Origin: Malurus cyaneus samueli
Taxonomy: Eukaryota > Chordata > Aves > Passeriformes > Maluridae
Length of the DNA: 64,000 nt
Direction: 5' to 3'
Assembly (NCBI GenBank): GCA_009741485.1
Contig: CM019214.1
Span: forward strand, 50,866,863-50,930,862
Below the pieces are notes generated by a model. The model had not been told where the DNA came from. It ran no database searches and saw only the letters and a program-made list of their open reading frames with translations. Of the stretch, positions 46,941 through 59,900 are shown in pieces. The position numbers were made by a program, and so were the translations under genes. Each line of letters starts with the position of its first letter. The stretch's first letter is position 1.

Positions 46941-49900
46941 AAATGTTAGATATTGAATTCTTGGTGATATACTGACCTGGGAATATTTTAGAGTGTCTCA
47001 TTAGTAAGGATGGGGAAAAAAGGAAACAGGTCTTATTAAACAGTAGCAAAAATAATTTAAAGAAACACAAAACCACCCAAATATGAAAACCTCTAAATTA
47101 TGTCCTTACTTTAAATAAAAAAACAAACCAATTTTGTTTAGTTAAACAACCTTCTTCAGTTTCTTCTCCAATTTGAGGCCATCCAAAAGTTTCATGTCCA
47201 GTCCAGGAGAATTACAATGCCTACCTGCACGTGCTGTGGCATTCAAGGACACTCATTCTATTAACAAAATTTACTTCCTCTGGCTTCATCCCAACTTTAT
47301 TGTTGAAAGATTTTCCAAGATCAGTACTTTCTTTCTCATAAAAATACTGGTTTTCACTTTTTGCTAACAATCTCACCTGGGTAGATCCTACCACTTATTT
47401 TTACAGTGAAGAACATATATCACTTATGCTTTATCCTGTGAATTAGTTTCATACTTCTGTTTTCCATGTGCAAGGAATTTGTGTTTATGCCTCATAGTCA
47501 ACTTTATTGTTATGTATCTATTAAAATTAGATGTCTTTATGGATCTTTATGGAACCTAGGTGAGGTTCACTCACTGTGATACTTGCTCTATCCTCAAAAT
47601 CACACCTGTAAAGAAACAATATAGTTTTGCATTTAGGAACAGGTGACAGAGCTCTGGCTCTGGCTGTTTTCTGATGAAATGGGTGTAAATACAAAATAAC
47701 TGAAATAGTACTATACCCCACAAACATTACCATTACAGCAAAGTGTAAGAAGACCCTTGCCTACCGTGCTTTTATTTACATGAATATGCAGATGCTCAGA
47801 ATAGAAATTTGGAGTCAAATCACGCAACTAATATTCTAATTCTGTTCAGCCAATGATACCCTAATTAGACCCATACAAATCACATTCCACATTGATTCAA
47901 GTCATATGGGAAAGACTTTTGCAAAATGTTAAAGAAATTGTGATTGTTTGCACCAAACAAATGAAAGAATCCCATGATGGTTTATTTTGTTTCTGCTTCC
48001 TTATCATCTCACCCTTCTACAAGAGTAGGAGAAAAGTTGTAGCTTCATTCAAACAAGCAGGTCTTAACAAGTCTATGAAAACTTTGCCAAATGCTGAATG
48101 ACCTCAGGGTAACTGTTTCTCTCTTTTATTTTCTAATGTCTCTCAAAGGACAAACTCAACAAACAGAAGAGTCTCCCAGCATCTCTGAGGTTCATTAAGT
48201 TGAAATTAATTTGCATAAGAGTGAGGAGCAAATTTCAGAGAGAAACATACTTGTGAGTTCCAACAATTTCGTTTTTTGCTTGTATTTCTCTGATGGCCCA
48301 TTGATGCCCTTGTTCATACAGGGGCTGCTAATTCACATTTTTGTTTTCTAGTTCTCTGTCTTTCCCAAGGAACCTTTGTAATTGGGAAAAACTGTCATGT
48401 GTAAATAGTGTTTTAGTTGATAAAGCAAACAGAAAATTAGCAAGTAAAACAAATTGCCACAAGCCATCACAGCTGGGCATGTAAGAAAAAATCTCATTAT
48501 GTATCTTGCAGGGATACCATGGTTAAAGCTGCAACTTTTGGAATTTGAATGGAGGCCAAATGGAGAAAGAATTTTTTCTTAAAAAAATCACTCTGATTCA
48601 TTTAAATTATGTAATTATAGTCTTTATTTAAACATAGCTTTAGAAGATTTCCAGTAGTTAAATAAATTGAAAAGGTGGGAGGACATGAAGGAGAGGACAG
48701 TAGGAGAACTGTAGAACTGGAAATATTATTAATATCATGTTATAGTTGAAAACTATATACTCACATTATTCTGATGGTCCCCAAACCAGTGGGATAAGCA
48801 CAGTTGTAATTTTCTGAATGAAGTGACTGTAACCAGAAGAAAATGTCAACATCCAAAGTTATGTTCCTACAAGCAACTTGACATGCCTTATTATTCATCA
48901 TGACATATTTGTCAGGACATATATTCACATGAGCTTTTCATCAAGCATGTTAATATTTTTAATTCACTGACTGGAATGAGGGTAAAAAGAGGAAAGAGAA
49001 GAGACTGATCAAAACAAAAAATGTAGCTTTTTCATGAGTTACAAAGTCAGGCAATTTTTTCAATTTTTTATCTTTGTTTCTCATTCAATCTTCCTCTATG
49101 TTCATCCTATATACATATTTCTTATCTTTGTATAAACTTAGACTAGCCCTTCACCAGTGGATGAATTTATTTCAATAACTAGAGATTCATTCCCCTTTAT
49201 AAAATCATTTTCTGACATGAGTTCACCTTCACATGAATTGCCTGCAGGCTGCACACTTGTACTGCATTTATTACGAAACTTATGATGACTTTTCCAAGTT
49301 CATGTCTTTTTCTTCAGCACAAAATTTCAGAAGGAGTTATCCATTGTAAAAATATGAAGAAATAAAAGAAAAAGAAAAATTAACCTTTTGTGGGGGAACA
49401 AACATTGCAGTCATAATGCTGAGTATACAGTCTGTGACATAGTTGAAAAGATATTTGCAAATTAAAAGAGAGAATATGTTTCAGAATGCAGATATATTTT
49501 CAAGTGATAGTGAACAGAAGTGTGCGCATCTGTCTTTCTAACATAGAAGGAATGTGATATTTAAATATGAAATTACAGAACTAGAAAAGAAGAAAAATAA
49601 TTCCCAGGAAGTAGGTTTCTTAATTTCCACCCAACTACTCTTTTTTGGGGGGGGAAGATATAGAGTTTCTTAACAGTTTCTCCTTTTGTCTTTCAGTCCC
49701 ATTTTGAGCCAAAATGTCCAATAGCTTTTACCTGAATAAATAGATAACAGAGCTCTGTCCATGAGGTGAGGAATATGCACAGACAGAAGTATAGTTTTAT
49801 CTCTTCTCTATGATGGGGTGTTTGGTAAACCATCACATCACTGTGTCTCACAAGGACTGTGCTGAAAGGCAAGTTTAAAAATTGCTGTGATTTGTTTTTG

Positions 49901-51169
49901 AAAGTAAGTTGATTGAAAAGAAAAATTTGAATAGTCGGATTTTTTTTTTTAAAAGTTGGAATTCAGCATAATTGCATTACATATTTTCATAGATAGGTGA
50001 AAGATGAGCTGCTTTTGTTTCTCAACCAATTTTCTCTGCATAGTATATCTTGCCTAATGTACAGTATGTATCACCACCTTTAATGTATTAGGTAAAAAAT
50101 AAGCCCTTTTTAATTTCAGTGCAGTTGCAGCAACAGCAGCTCTAAACTGCCAATCAGACAAAATTGCAATTTTTCTGTGTGCCCTATACCAAAAGAATTA
50201 CTTTCAAGTTCTGTGATAAACCCTCATCCAATCTAAATCAAGTTTCTAAACAAAGCATTTCTTGGGTCTCTGGATTTCCCCAGGGCTTAGAATATTGAGA
50301 TGTGCTTCTTCTTACTGTGAGTCATGCCTTCCACTTAGATTTAGCAATTCCAGACTCTGTGTTTTAGAGCAATAAAAATGCTAGTTTTTATATTCCACAC
50401 TATAGAATAAAGAAACTGCAGGAGATTCTAGAGTCTAAATAAAGATTTCTAAGCAGAACTCTCATTATAAGCCCCACCCAGAGAAAGATAAGATTATTTA
50501 ACTATACTTTTAATTTTCTACTTTAATTTTCTACTGAAATAACTCTTCAGTTTCACTTTTATCTCATGACTGCAAGGTTTTCTTAAAGTCCTGCAGTGAG
50601 GGATTTTGCCAAAAAAATGTTCTGAGTTCAACTATATCACTGCCTTTCTAAGGAACTTTTAATTTTCTAAAGACACTATCAAGATGAAGAAAAGTCTTGG
50701 CAAGACAGCACCATAATCAAGTGCACCAGATGCAGATCCTACAGTGAAAAAGGCTGAAAAGCCAAAAATAAAAGGTTTTATTTCTGTCCAATGGATACCT
50801 AAATTCAGTAGAAGTCTGTAATTTATTCATTTCGGACATGGTATTCACTCAGAAGCAAGCTGCCCCTAGCCATGACACTCTCCCCTGCAAGTAATGCCCA
50901 GCCACAGAAATTGAGCAGAGCACCCTTCTGGGCCAAATCTAAGCACTGGGTTGATGCTGGCTGAATGCTGAGCACCCACCAAAACCTCCCTATTGCTCCC
51001 TTCTGCAGCTACATGGGGGAGAGGTAATGGTTTGGTACTGCATCATGCATCTTATGTCTTTCATGCGAGAAAGAATGAAGCATACTTAATTCTTTAAAGA
51101 TCACGTGCAACCCAAAGTAAATGTAAAGTTTGGAACAAATCCTCAAACAACATAAAGAGATTAGATGAG
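46941..51169. other. AT-rich non-coding spacer
   Basis: About 4.2 kb with no gene recognised. The 50,860-51,010 part is less AT-rich and could be a fragment of an older repeat lying next to the CR1 tail, but I cannot name it. Confidence 0.5.
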
Positions 51170-51740
51170 AATAGCACAGAACAGAATAGAACAGGACAAA
51201 ACATTTCAATTGTAAGGGACCTGCAACGGTCATCTAAGCCAAATGCCTGACCATTTCAGCGTTGTCCCAAAGTGAAAGTATATTATTAAGGACATTGCCC
51301 AAAGGCATTTCAAATATTGATAGGCATGGGACATTGACAACCTCTCTAGGAGGCTTTTTCTCATGTTTGACCACCCTCTCAGTAACAAAATGTTATAATG
51401 CCAAGTAATCCTCCCCTGATGTAGCTTTGAACCTTTGCCATGTATGGCATTACTGGATGTCAGGAGACTAATGCCTTCTTATCCCCCTTTCCTTCTCTGG
51501 AAGCTGAGGAGAGCACTGAGGCTGCTTCTTAGATTGCCTCTCTCCAAACTAGATAAATGCTGTGCTCTCAACTACTGCATATTAAACTGCCTTCCATCTC
51601 ACCGGCTTTGTTGCATTCTTCTGGATATATTCAATACTTTCACATCTTTTTTTAACTGGGCCTAAACAGACCCTTGGAAATATATGTAGATTCCTGGCCG
51701 ATAGCACTGATCTTAGGACCACATATGCCACATCTATAGA
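51170..51740 (-). mobile_element. CR1 LINE, 5'-truncated, minus strand
   Basis: The plus strand begins with a decayed reversed CR1 tail (ACAGAATAGAACAGGACA). It continues with words of the CR1 3' UTR and ORF2 end in reverse: TAAGGGACCTGCAACGGTCA, TGCCTGACCATTTCAGCG, ATTAAGGACATTGCCCAAA, GACAACCTCTCTAGGAGGC, TTGACCACCCTCTCAGTAAC, TCTCCAAACTAGATAAATGC, GGCTTTGTTGCATTCTTCTG and ACTTTCACATCTTTTTTTAA. It is moderately diverged, with indels that break ORF2. About 570 bases remain. Confidence 0.9.
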
Positions 51741-51921
51741 GGCTGGGGTTTGTGGGTTATAAGTTTGTTTATATTCAAACGTTCTGTCAAATGGTCATCT
51801 GGGTCTAGGTTAAGCAAAATTTGAAATTCTGACTGCCTCTAAGAGAAATAGCCCTTTATGTCTTCACTTCTTCTCTCTAGAAGTTGAAAAAAAAAATCTT
51901 TTGAAAATTCTCAATGCTTTA

Positions 51922-51979
51922 AAATAGAACGCTATATGCACATAATTTGAAATAGAATGCTATATGCACACATTTTTTG
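51922..51979. repeat. 28/30-bp tandem duplication
   Basis: AAATAGAACGCTATATGCAC plus CATAATTTG (51,922-51,949) is repeated with one substitution and a short insertion as AAATAGAATGCTATATGCAC plus ACATTTTTTG (51,950-51,979). No element is recognised, and it is likely a replication slip. Confidence 0.9.
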
Positions 51980-52468
51980 AAACAATCCCACTAATCCTGT
52001 AGTATCAGCAATGTGGGCCAAGTGACTCAAAATTTCTGACAGTTACTGACACATCCAGCTAAGATACCTGGACATCAAATAATTAACTATATCCTCATAT
52101 AACATTTATTTTAAATTCTTCATCTTTCATAGTGGCCTGTTTCAGTGATTTAACATATATCCTTCGGGTGTATTTTACTTTCCAGTCATTTTGTTTGATT
52201 TAAAAACTTTTCCCCTTCAGTGGAAAGAAAACCTCAGTTAAAATTCAAAAGGTCATCCTAGTCTTATGCCTAGAATCATGCATTACTTTTGCTCAGTAGC
52301 ACCTCCACAGGCTTGGTATTTACTCCTGATGGATTGTGCCCTGAGGTAAATGTTCAAATATATTTTGTATTTCTGTGAAGAGTTCTACATACTCAGATGT
52401 CAAAGATTTTACTCTGAAAGACCTCATTCAGTAAGCCCTTTCTGGATTTTCATGGATTGTTGTGTTTT

Positions 52469-52469
52469 N
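52469..52469. other. undetermined base (N)
   Basis: A single N after a TTTT run in TGTGTTTTNTACA. It is an assembly or consensus ambiguity; any frame crossing it is unreliable. Confidence 0.99.
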
Positions 52470-54451
52470 TACAAGGTTTCAGGAAGTCTTCATGAGCACC
52501 ATGAAGAAATGAGTAATTTCATGGGACAAAAAAATAAGACGGACAAAAATAAAAGTAGTGGTTTAATTTTTTTGTAATTTCAGATTACATACTCAGCCTG
52601 CTCTCAGTTTTCCTGATTGTATTATTGCCCAGGACATTATTCCTAGTAATTTTCTTCCCAGACTCATCTAAATCCCTGACAAATAGAAAGGAAGCACACC
52701 AACAAGGATCTCACCTCTTTTGAAATTTTCTAGCTGTTTTGCAGTCAGCTGTCAGCTTTTCCTCTTGTCCACTATTTGGTCCGTTTTTCCTTTCAAAGCA
52801 GTAGTTTTCTTTTTTTCTTAAATTCCACCAAGCCTCTCCAATCAGTTTGCTCTCAGAGATTGCATCTTCCAGATTCCATAGAATTAAGTAACACAAAGGA
52901 GTGGTGTTGGAGTTATTTTTAAAGAAACAGACTGTGGTATTACATCTTGAAACACAAGATTGCAAGTCCAATAATTCTTTGAATTCACTTTATGAGTGTC
53001 TGAGGTATAAATACTGACAATTCCAAGGTTATTGAATAAACAGATATGTAATAGGAGAATGAAGTGTGAGTAAAATATGGCACAACATGAAGCAGAAAGA
53101 AATTAAATACAGCTTGCTGAACATTACCTAGCGCAACAGGATAAGATGGTAACAGAAAAGAGGATATTTTTCATGTAAAGCAGCAATCAATACAACCATA
53201 ACACAAGAAAGTTTCTCCAAAAGCTGCTGAATTGCTAATGGAAAAATTAGCAAGAAAATAAAGATCCCCAAAGAATATAATAAATCAGGGATCCAGGGTC
53301 CTAAAGTAGTTCTCATGTACAGAATGTAATGACATTTCATTTCCTACTTTTCTGCCAGGAATGCCAGGCCAGAAGAATGATATAGAGTCTTATAAACCTT
53401 TCTGCTTAATTTCTGTACTGCATATTTAGCAATGTGTATTCAAGTAGACAAAAAACACAGAATAAATTATATGTTTTTATTTAATATCCCTATTTTCTGT
53501 TCAGAAATACTTCAAGACTTCTTATAGTGATGTGCTATTTTCTGCAAATAATTAGTTAAGGACTATATATGTTTTTTGCATTATTTTAAAACTGAGGAGT
53601 ATTTACTTTTGGTTTGGTTCATAGAGTGAATTTGTATGTCATAATCTAGTTAGATATCTAAATATTGCTGATGGCAAATACAAAATTAGAAAGACATCAT
53701 TTGTGTGAAAATATGTTTTATAAACTGTTAGACAAGTTCTAGTTTAATGCTGGTGTCTTAAGCCTGTGGCTCAAAATGTTTTTTCTAGCTTATTGTTTGT
53801 TTTGGATCTGTTTCTGGGGTATCTAGTTCCTCCTTGACATTATAAAAGCAGCTTATGTACCTAATTTAAAATACAGGTGTGGCTGTGGGATAGGTACGAG
53901 AAAGATAGGCTTTGCAATATTCAGTATTGCTTAACAGCTTCCTGTCTTGATTTAGAATTCTAATGTATAAGGGAAATCTCTCTGAGCACTTGATACCAGT
54001 TTTCTTCAAAATCAATCTTCTTTGAACCATGATTGCAGCAAAGCAATTCCACCTGATCCAGTCTCCAGCTTTTAGACCCCTGTACATGCCCCCATTCATT
54101 CTTTGACAAAAACTGACTTTTCCCCCAACAAACGGCATCATGAGACCCATCTCAGACGTAAAATCTGTGAAATTTAAGAAATTGCTGCATAAGTTCCTTA
54201 TCTCCAAATAATGTTATAACCTGTCCCTTCTTCAGTATAACAACACATAACTTTTCACTGTTATTTGATTAATTTTATTCCGTTAGTTTGATCATTCTTA
54301 AAGTACATTTGTGCCATGTAAAACAACATTTCATATGGGCTAACATTAGCAATATTGTCTAAATGAGTCTGGAACACTCAACCCAGATTCTTTGGCAAGG
54401 CCATATCTTTTAAGTGTTTGATGCCATTTTCTTGAATGGTAAATCATAAAA

Positions 54452-54850
54452 CAGAATTACTTGGGTTGGAAACGAACCTAAAAACCATTTAGTTCTAAAC
54501 CCCTGCAGGGGCACCTTCCACTGGGTCAGATTGCTCAAACCCCCATCGCAGCTGGACTGAAACACTTCCAGGGATGGGGCATTCAGAATTTCTAGTGTAT
54601 CACCACCCTTCTGGTATTTCTCCCTCATAAGTTATTGAAATCTAACCCTCTTCCCGTGTGAAAGCATTGCTTCTCATCCTGTCACCACACTCCCTGACAC
54701 AGCATTCCTCTCCAGCTTTGCTATAGGCCCTCTAAGTATTGGAAGGCTTTTATAAGATCTTGCTAGAACCCTCTCCTGTCTAGGCTAAATAATCCAAATT
54801 TTATCAGTCTGTCCTCACAGGGGAAGTGCGACATCCCAACAACCCAATTT
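54452..54850 (-). mobile_element. CR1 LINE, 5'-truncated, minus strand
   Basis: The plus strand reads the CR1 3' region in reverse: TTGGGTTGGAAACGAACC, CACCTTCCACTGGGTCAGA, TTGCTCAAACCCCCATCG, AACACTTCCAGGGATGGGGC, ATCACCACCCTTCTGG, CTATAGGCCCTCTAAGTATT, GGAAGGCTTTTATAAGATCT, TAGGCTAAATAATCCAAATT and CAGTCTGTCCTCACAGGGGA. The terminal CR1 tail on the 3' side is lost or degraded near 54,450. No intact frame survives. About 400 bases remain. Confidence 0.92.
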
Positions 54851-56774
54851 GACTACTTGTACTCAAATTACTCTTGCAGTAATGTTCATGGGTGTCTGAT
54901 AGTGTAAATATATTTGTAGTTATATAAGAATAGCCACACAAACCTGAATTATTAAAAGTTATTTGTGATAACAGCAACCCATAAATAAACAGTAAATGTT
55001 AACTAAATGTTAAGTCAAAAGATTTAGTTACTGGTTTTGGTACCTGAACTTTTGTTTCATTCAGGATATTTTTAGTAGTTGAGCCAATACTAATAACTCA
55101 AGAAATTCTGTTTAATGGCTGCTATAAAATGAATTTACACTGACAGTCATATTTTAGTATTTGGCATGGAGATATATTGGTTTTACTAAAGTTAAAATCA
55201 AGTACAAAAAGACATTAAAATAAAGAACAATGTTTCATTTAAAGCTTCCAGTGAAAAATGTATGTGGTTTTATTTTGTATAACAAAAAGGGCTAGGGATA
55301 ATAGGTAATCATGTATTCAAAATAGAAGGGAAAAGACTATTCTTTAAATAATATATTTAGATGTTGTCTTGGGAAAAAAAAAAAAAAAAAAAAAGTCAGA
55401 TGGCCAAGCAAGCATGTCTTATTAGTTTAAAACTTTAATTTATAATGTTTACTAGCGGTTCATTTGAATCACTTGTTTGTAGCATTAGGTACTAATTAAT
55501 AAATCATTAATTAATTATATTACTTATACAGATATTTACATTTTAATAAGCAGAAGACATGCACATGATATAAAAATGAATTGTGTGGTAGTTGGTTTTA
55601 CTACATCTGTCAAGGTTTTGCTTTTCCCTTAAGATCTTATTTATGATGGGCTCCAAACTCTGAAACAATTTTAACTTGTCTTGTATTAAAAATTATTATA
55701 CAGAGTCTTTTGGATGCCTAATCACTTCGTGATTGCCATCCTCATGGGTGAGACCACAGAACTTACTATATTCTCCATTTTCTGGACTGGGGAGGTTGCT
55801 TTATAATTTCTGTTGGGAATAAAAGATATCCTAAAACCAGTTACTGAATAATTCATTAAACAATGTGGGTAACAACAATTCTTCGAAATTCTCTCCAATC
55901 TGTCCTTAATTTTCATGTAAAGCTCAATTCATATTTGTCTTGTATTTCTTCCCCTGGTTCCCATGTGCAGCAAGCTGCTTCCATTCCTGAATCACCTCTA
56001 AGAATTCCTATTTTCCAGTCTCCTGTGTAGGGAGGTAGTTTAACTGGATTAAGCACTTATTTGAAGAAGGAAATAAAATTCTTGGTTCAGTTAACCACAC
56101 TTGTTCATGATTTGACAGGTGATTGCCTCGGGTCTGGTTCATTTTTATTTTTGATAGCCTCCTTGCAAAATATGTTCCTGTTCTGTTTTTAGTCCCTCTC
56201 CGTCACTTAGACACCTGAATACCTATGCTATTACTGCTTCACCACCATGGTGCTATGAAAAGGGAAGTCCTACACAGTACATTGATTTGGACTGAGCTAA
56301 GAGCAAGGAACTAGATTTATACATTTAGATTCATTTATTTTCTTGAACTCCTCTGTAACTAATTGCCAAGGAGATCATCCAGCATATATTTCTCTTTTGG
56401 TTTATCTATTATAGCTTATATAAGCTAGTTAACTTGAAGAAAGCAAAGATTAGATTGTGATCACTTCACTTATCCAATCAAATGCAATTTCATTCAGTGA
56501 AAAGGTATTAAAGAAAGTAAAAGAAAAAAAAAAGTGTATTAAGTTACTTGTCTTTGTGTGTAAAATTCTAATAGGCTGGGATATGTCAGCGTGGAATAGA
56601 CACTATTTGGAAAAATGGTGAATATGGGGGGTATTCATACTCCTTTGTCTGAGGAAGAGAAAGCACAGGAGCTGACAATTCTTAATCTCTTCCAGTGAAA
56701 GAAGGGGCAATTGGCAGAAAAAGGGAGGGTACAAGTTTGGAGCAGAAGAAAGGCAAGTATTTTTTTTTTTTTTT
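54851..56774. other. AT-rich non-coding spacer
   Basis: No gene recognised. It contains a 21-A run at 55,374-55,394 and an AT-rich stretch with repeated TTAATTAA words near 55,490-55,520. The 56,590-56,760 part may be the upstream portion of the old LINE listed next. Confidence 0.5.
55374..55394. repeat. poly(A) run, 21 A
   Basis: Uninterrupted run of 21 A without an upstream AATAAA. Confidence 0.9.
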
Positions 56775-56945
56775 CATGCAATGGGCAGCAGAGCTGTGGA
56801 ACACCTTGCCAGAGGACATTGTAGATGTAAAGAGTTGACAAAGTTCGTGGGAAGCTTGGATGGCCACCTGGAAGAGTTGTGCACTGGGATGATTAAGGAA
56901 AGAACTCAACTGGGACTCCAGAAACCCCTGAGCTGAAATCAGCTG
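56775..56945 (+). mobile_element. ancient CR1-type LINE, C-terminal end of ORF2 and 3' UTR
   Basis: The plus strand encodes AAELWNTLPEDIVDVKS followed by a stop. This matches the conserved C-terminal segment of CR1-clade ORF2 proteins (WN.LPEEVVDA), and the DNA continues as GGGAAGCTTGGATGGCCACC, the usual region just after it. It is far more diverged than the other copies and lacks a clear tail, so it belongs to an old subfamily. Confidence 0.7.
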
Positions 56946-56952
56946 GAATCTG

Positions 56953-56988
56953 AATAGGAAGCCATATGTCAATAGGAAGCCGTATGTC
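56953..56988. repeat. 18-bp tandem duplication
   Basis: AATAGGAAGCCATATGTC is followed directly by AATAGGAAGCCGTATGTC, one difference in 18. It sits at the 3' edge of the old LINE copy. Confidence 0.93.
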
Positions 56989-59900
56989 TGCTCTGTCCAT
57001 ACTCTTCCCTGAATTCTTGTTCATGAACAGTCAGAGCCTTTTGGAGACAGACTTTGGATCTAGATGGATAAATGGACTGTATTTCTGTTCTTATATCTCA
57101 ACTCCATAAATTTCAGGGAAATGTTTGTTGTTCTATAAAAAGAGAGAGATGCTTGTACACACCTCCACTCTCATTTTCTTACCCATCATTACCTCACCAA
57201 ACTTGATTCTTTCCAGTAGGCACCTGGGAATGGATTTCCTGCTGGGCTAATTACTCTAAAAGCTGACAAACCTGTCGACTGCTCTCACCACAGCAGCTGT
57301 TCAGACATTCCATTATATATAGCCCGTGTAATTCTCCCCTGTTAACGTGCCAAACAGCATGCAGTTGGCTAAGAAAACAAGTCATGGCAATTGTTCCTTT
57401 ATGACTTGCATGCATCACCTCCTCAGCAAACTTAGATCACAAAAATAATGTGTGCTCCTGAACTATATTGCATGTGCACTCTTGCCCATATCAATACAGA
57501 TAATGGCATAGTCTTCTGTTAATGGAACAGGTAATTACACAGCTCCCACTGATGTTCTTATATTGTACATTAATTCATACAGAAAAATACACTACAAGTT
57601 GTTATTCTGACCCAGTTTTGAAACTCTGCATGTGTTTGTATTTCTCTCTTCAAATAGACTGTTTATTGTCAAGGTAATCACCAAACAATGGTGGCAAACA
57701 AAGGCTACATTAAATTAGAGTCAAGTTTAGGATTAAATAACTGCAGTGGCATTGCACCTTTTAGAAAAACAGTTAAAAGAAATTTATATATGCATAGGCA
57801 TCAAAATAATTTTTTAGGGCATGCAAATAACCCTACGTCTGCCATAAAACGAGGTCATAAAATACTTACATTGTTGTCTATATTTTTGTCTATTTTAAAA
57901 AATTGAATTACCTCTGCTGAGAAAATGTTTTAAAAAAATCCATTTGGATTTTTTTTAAAGTACACCGTGTCTTCCATCCATTCTTCCACTGCATATCATT
58001 TCATATTACATAGTTCTTGATATTTTGTATTTATCTCTAGAAAAAATCCACACATAAAATTGCTAAAATTCTGTTGGGGCTGACATGAGCACTGATACTT
58101 CAAGATTCACATGCAATTTTCAAAAAACCACATTCTTCCACCCAGTTTAACACAATCAGGTGGGAATAACCCCTTTTATCTTAGACCCTTATTTCAGTAA
58201 AAAACGAACAAACAAACAAAAAAAACAACATCTTAAGTGCCAAAAGAACCAAAAGAAAATATTTGCCTACAAAGACTTAGAAAGTGTTAGCATTTGCATG
58301 CCTTTCTGCAGTCATATGTCAAGGGACAATGGTACTCTAAATAATGCTTCTGTAACACTAAAGAAACCTTGTCCATAGAATGATACAACACTGGCATGAA
58401 AAAAACATCTTAGAATATCCCTAGTAAGAACAAACTTCAAAGTATGAGTATGAATTCACTTTCTTCTGCATATCCATTGCTATCACGTAGTTCTTTTTCC
58501 TGTGATATTGTATCAATGAAATATTCTGTTACTGCAAGACTTCTTATATTACCTCAGGCTTGGAAAATGTCATTTTCACTTCTTTTAGAATAATGTCGCA
58601 ACCTGTCAATTTGATAATGTCTATTAAAATTACCTATTAGCATGTGAACTGCAAGTTGTTTGGCAGCACAATGTTTCAGCTTGTAAAGTCCTTTTGTCCC
58701 TCCCCAACCTCCTAAACAGAGAAGCGAGCCATTGTACACCTGAGTTCCTTACTACAACTGTTTGCCCCATTTACAATTGTCATTGAGGGTCATGCAGAAG
58801 TCAACCTGCCTGAACTTTACCTTCACCCAATAACCCTCCAAACCATTCATTATAACACTCATCAACCTTAGATGGAATGAAGCAGAGGCTATTAGGGGAA
58901 AACAAAATCTACAACGAAGGGTTTACAACAGCATTCTTGGTAGGATGATGTTTTTTCACTTCTACGGAAAAATTAAAGGAAATAAGGCCCAGAAAAAATA
59001 ATAATTAGTTTGAAAACCATCACAGTGGAAACAGTGCTAAATACAAACAGGACATAAATGATAAAAGGGTTTTGGGCACAACCAGAAAGGAGGTAATTAT
59101 TTCATGATTCAATTTCCTCCCTTTTAGTTACTGAGATTGTAACTGTATTTTATGGCACTGGCCAAGCAGTCACAGAAGTCAAGATGTCTTGTTAATGCTT
59201 GTGCAAGTATAGCCAGGACAGTATTTGTCCTGGCAAGCAATAACTCTATAAAGTTTGACTAATGACATCTAGCAGGTCTTATTTCCTAAGGGAAAGATTA
59301 ATTTCTCATTAATGACAATGGTATAGATGATATCACAATTCATTATCCAGCTCACTGCCCAAGGAAAGACTTAAGGAGGCCCGTGTTCTGCCTCAGCATT
59401 GAATTGTTTGGTTTTTTTTTCTTATTCAGCTATGTAAACTCAGAACTCTTACACTGTTGCGTGGATGAAAGTACCTGTATCAAAATCCACTCTTACAAAA
59501 AGCATATGCAAATGCCTCATTTTAACTCATGAAAGACTCATAAAAGGACTCCAAAATCCCTTGCCTTGTCTCAAAGAGAAGTTCATCAAGTACAATGAGA
59601 ACCAAAATAGAAGTCCTGCTGCCAGAAGCTCATTCAAATGCATTCAATATATTCCTTTCCTTGCTCTCCACACACACATTGCAGCAGGAACCCTGAGAAG
59701 TATTTACCTTTACAACTTTTGCTATGTAAATCTTCTTTTTGACAATCCCAAGCAATCTATTTGACCCAGACCCTAGGATGTATCATCTTTTACAGCAAAG
59801 AGTAACAAGGTACTTAAGAATAATCAGCTGTCTGACAAAATAAAGCAAGGCTACTTGTCAGTTTAGGATAGGAAACACAGTTACCATATATAACTTAAAA

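Larger units (their letters stand above)
51741..54451. other. AT-rich non-coding spacer
   Basis: No gene recognised. It includes a short tandem duplication at 51,922-51,979 and one undetermined base (N) at 52,469. Confidence 0.55.
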
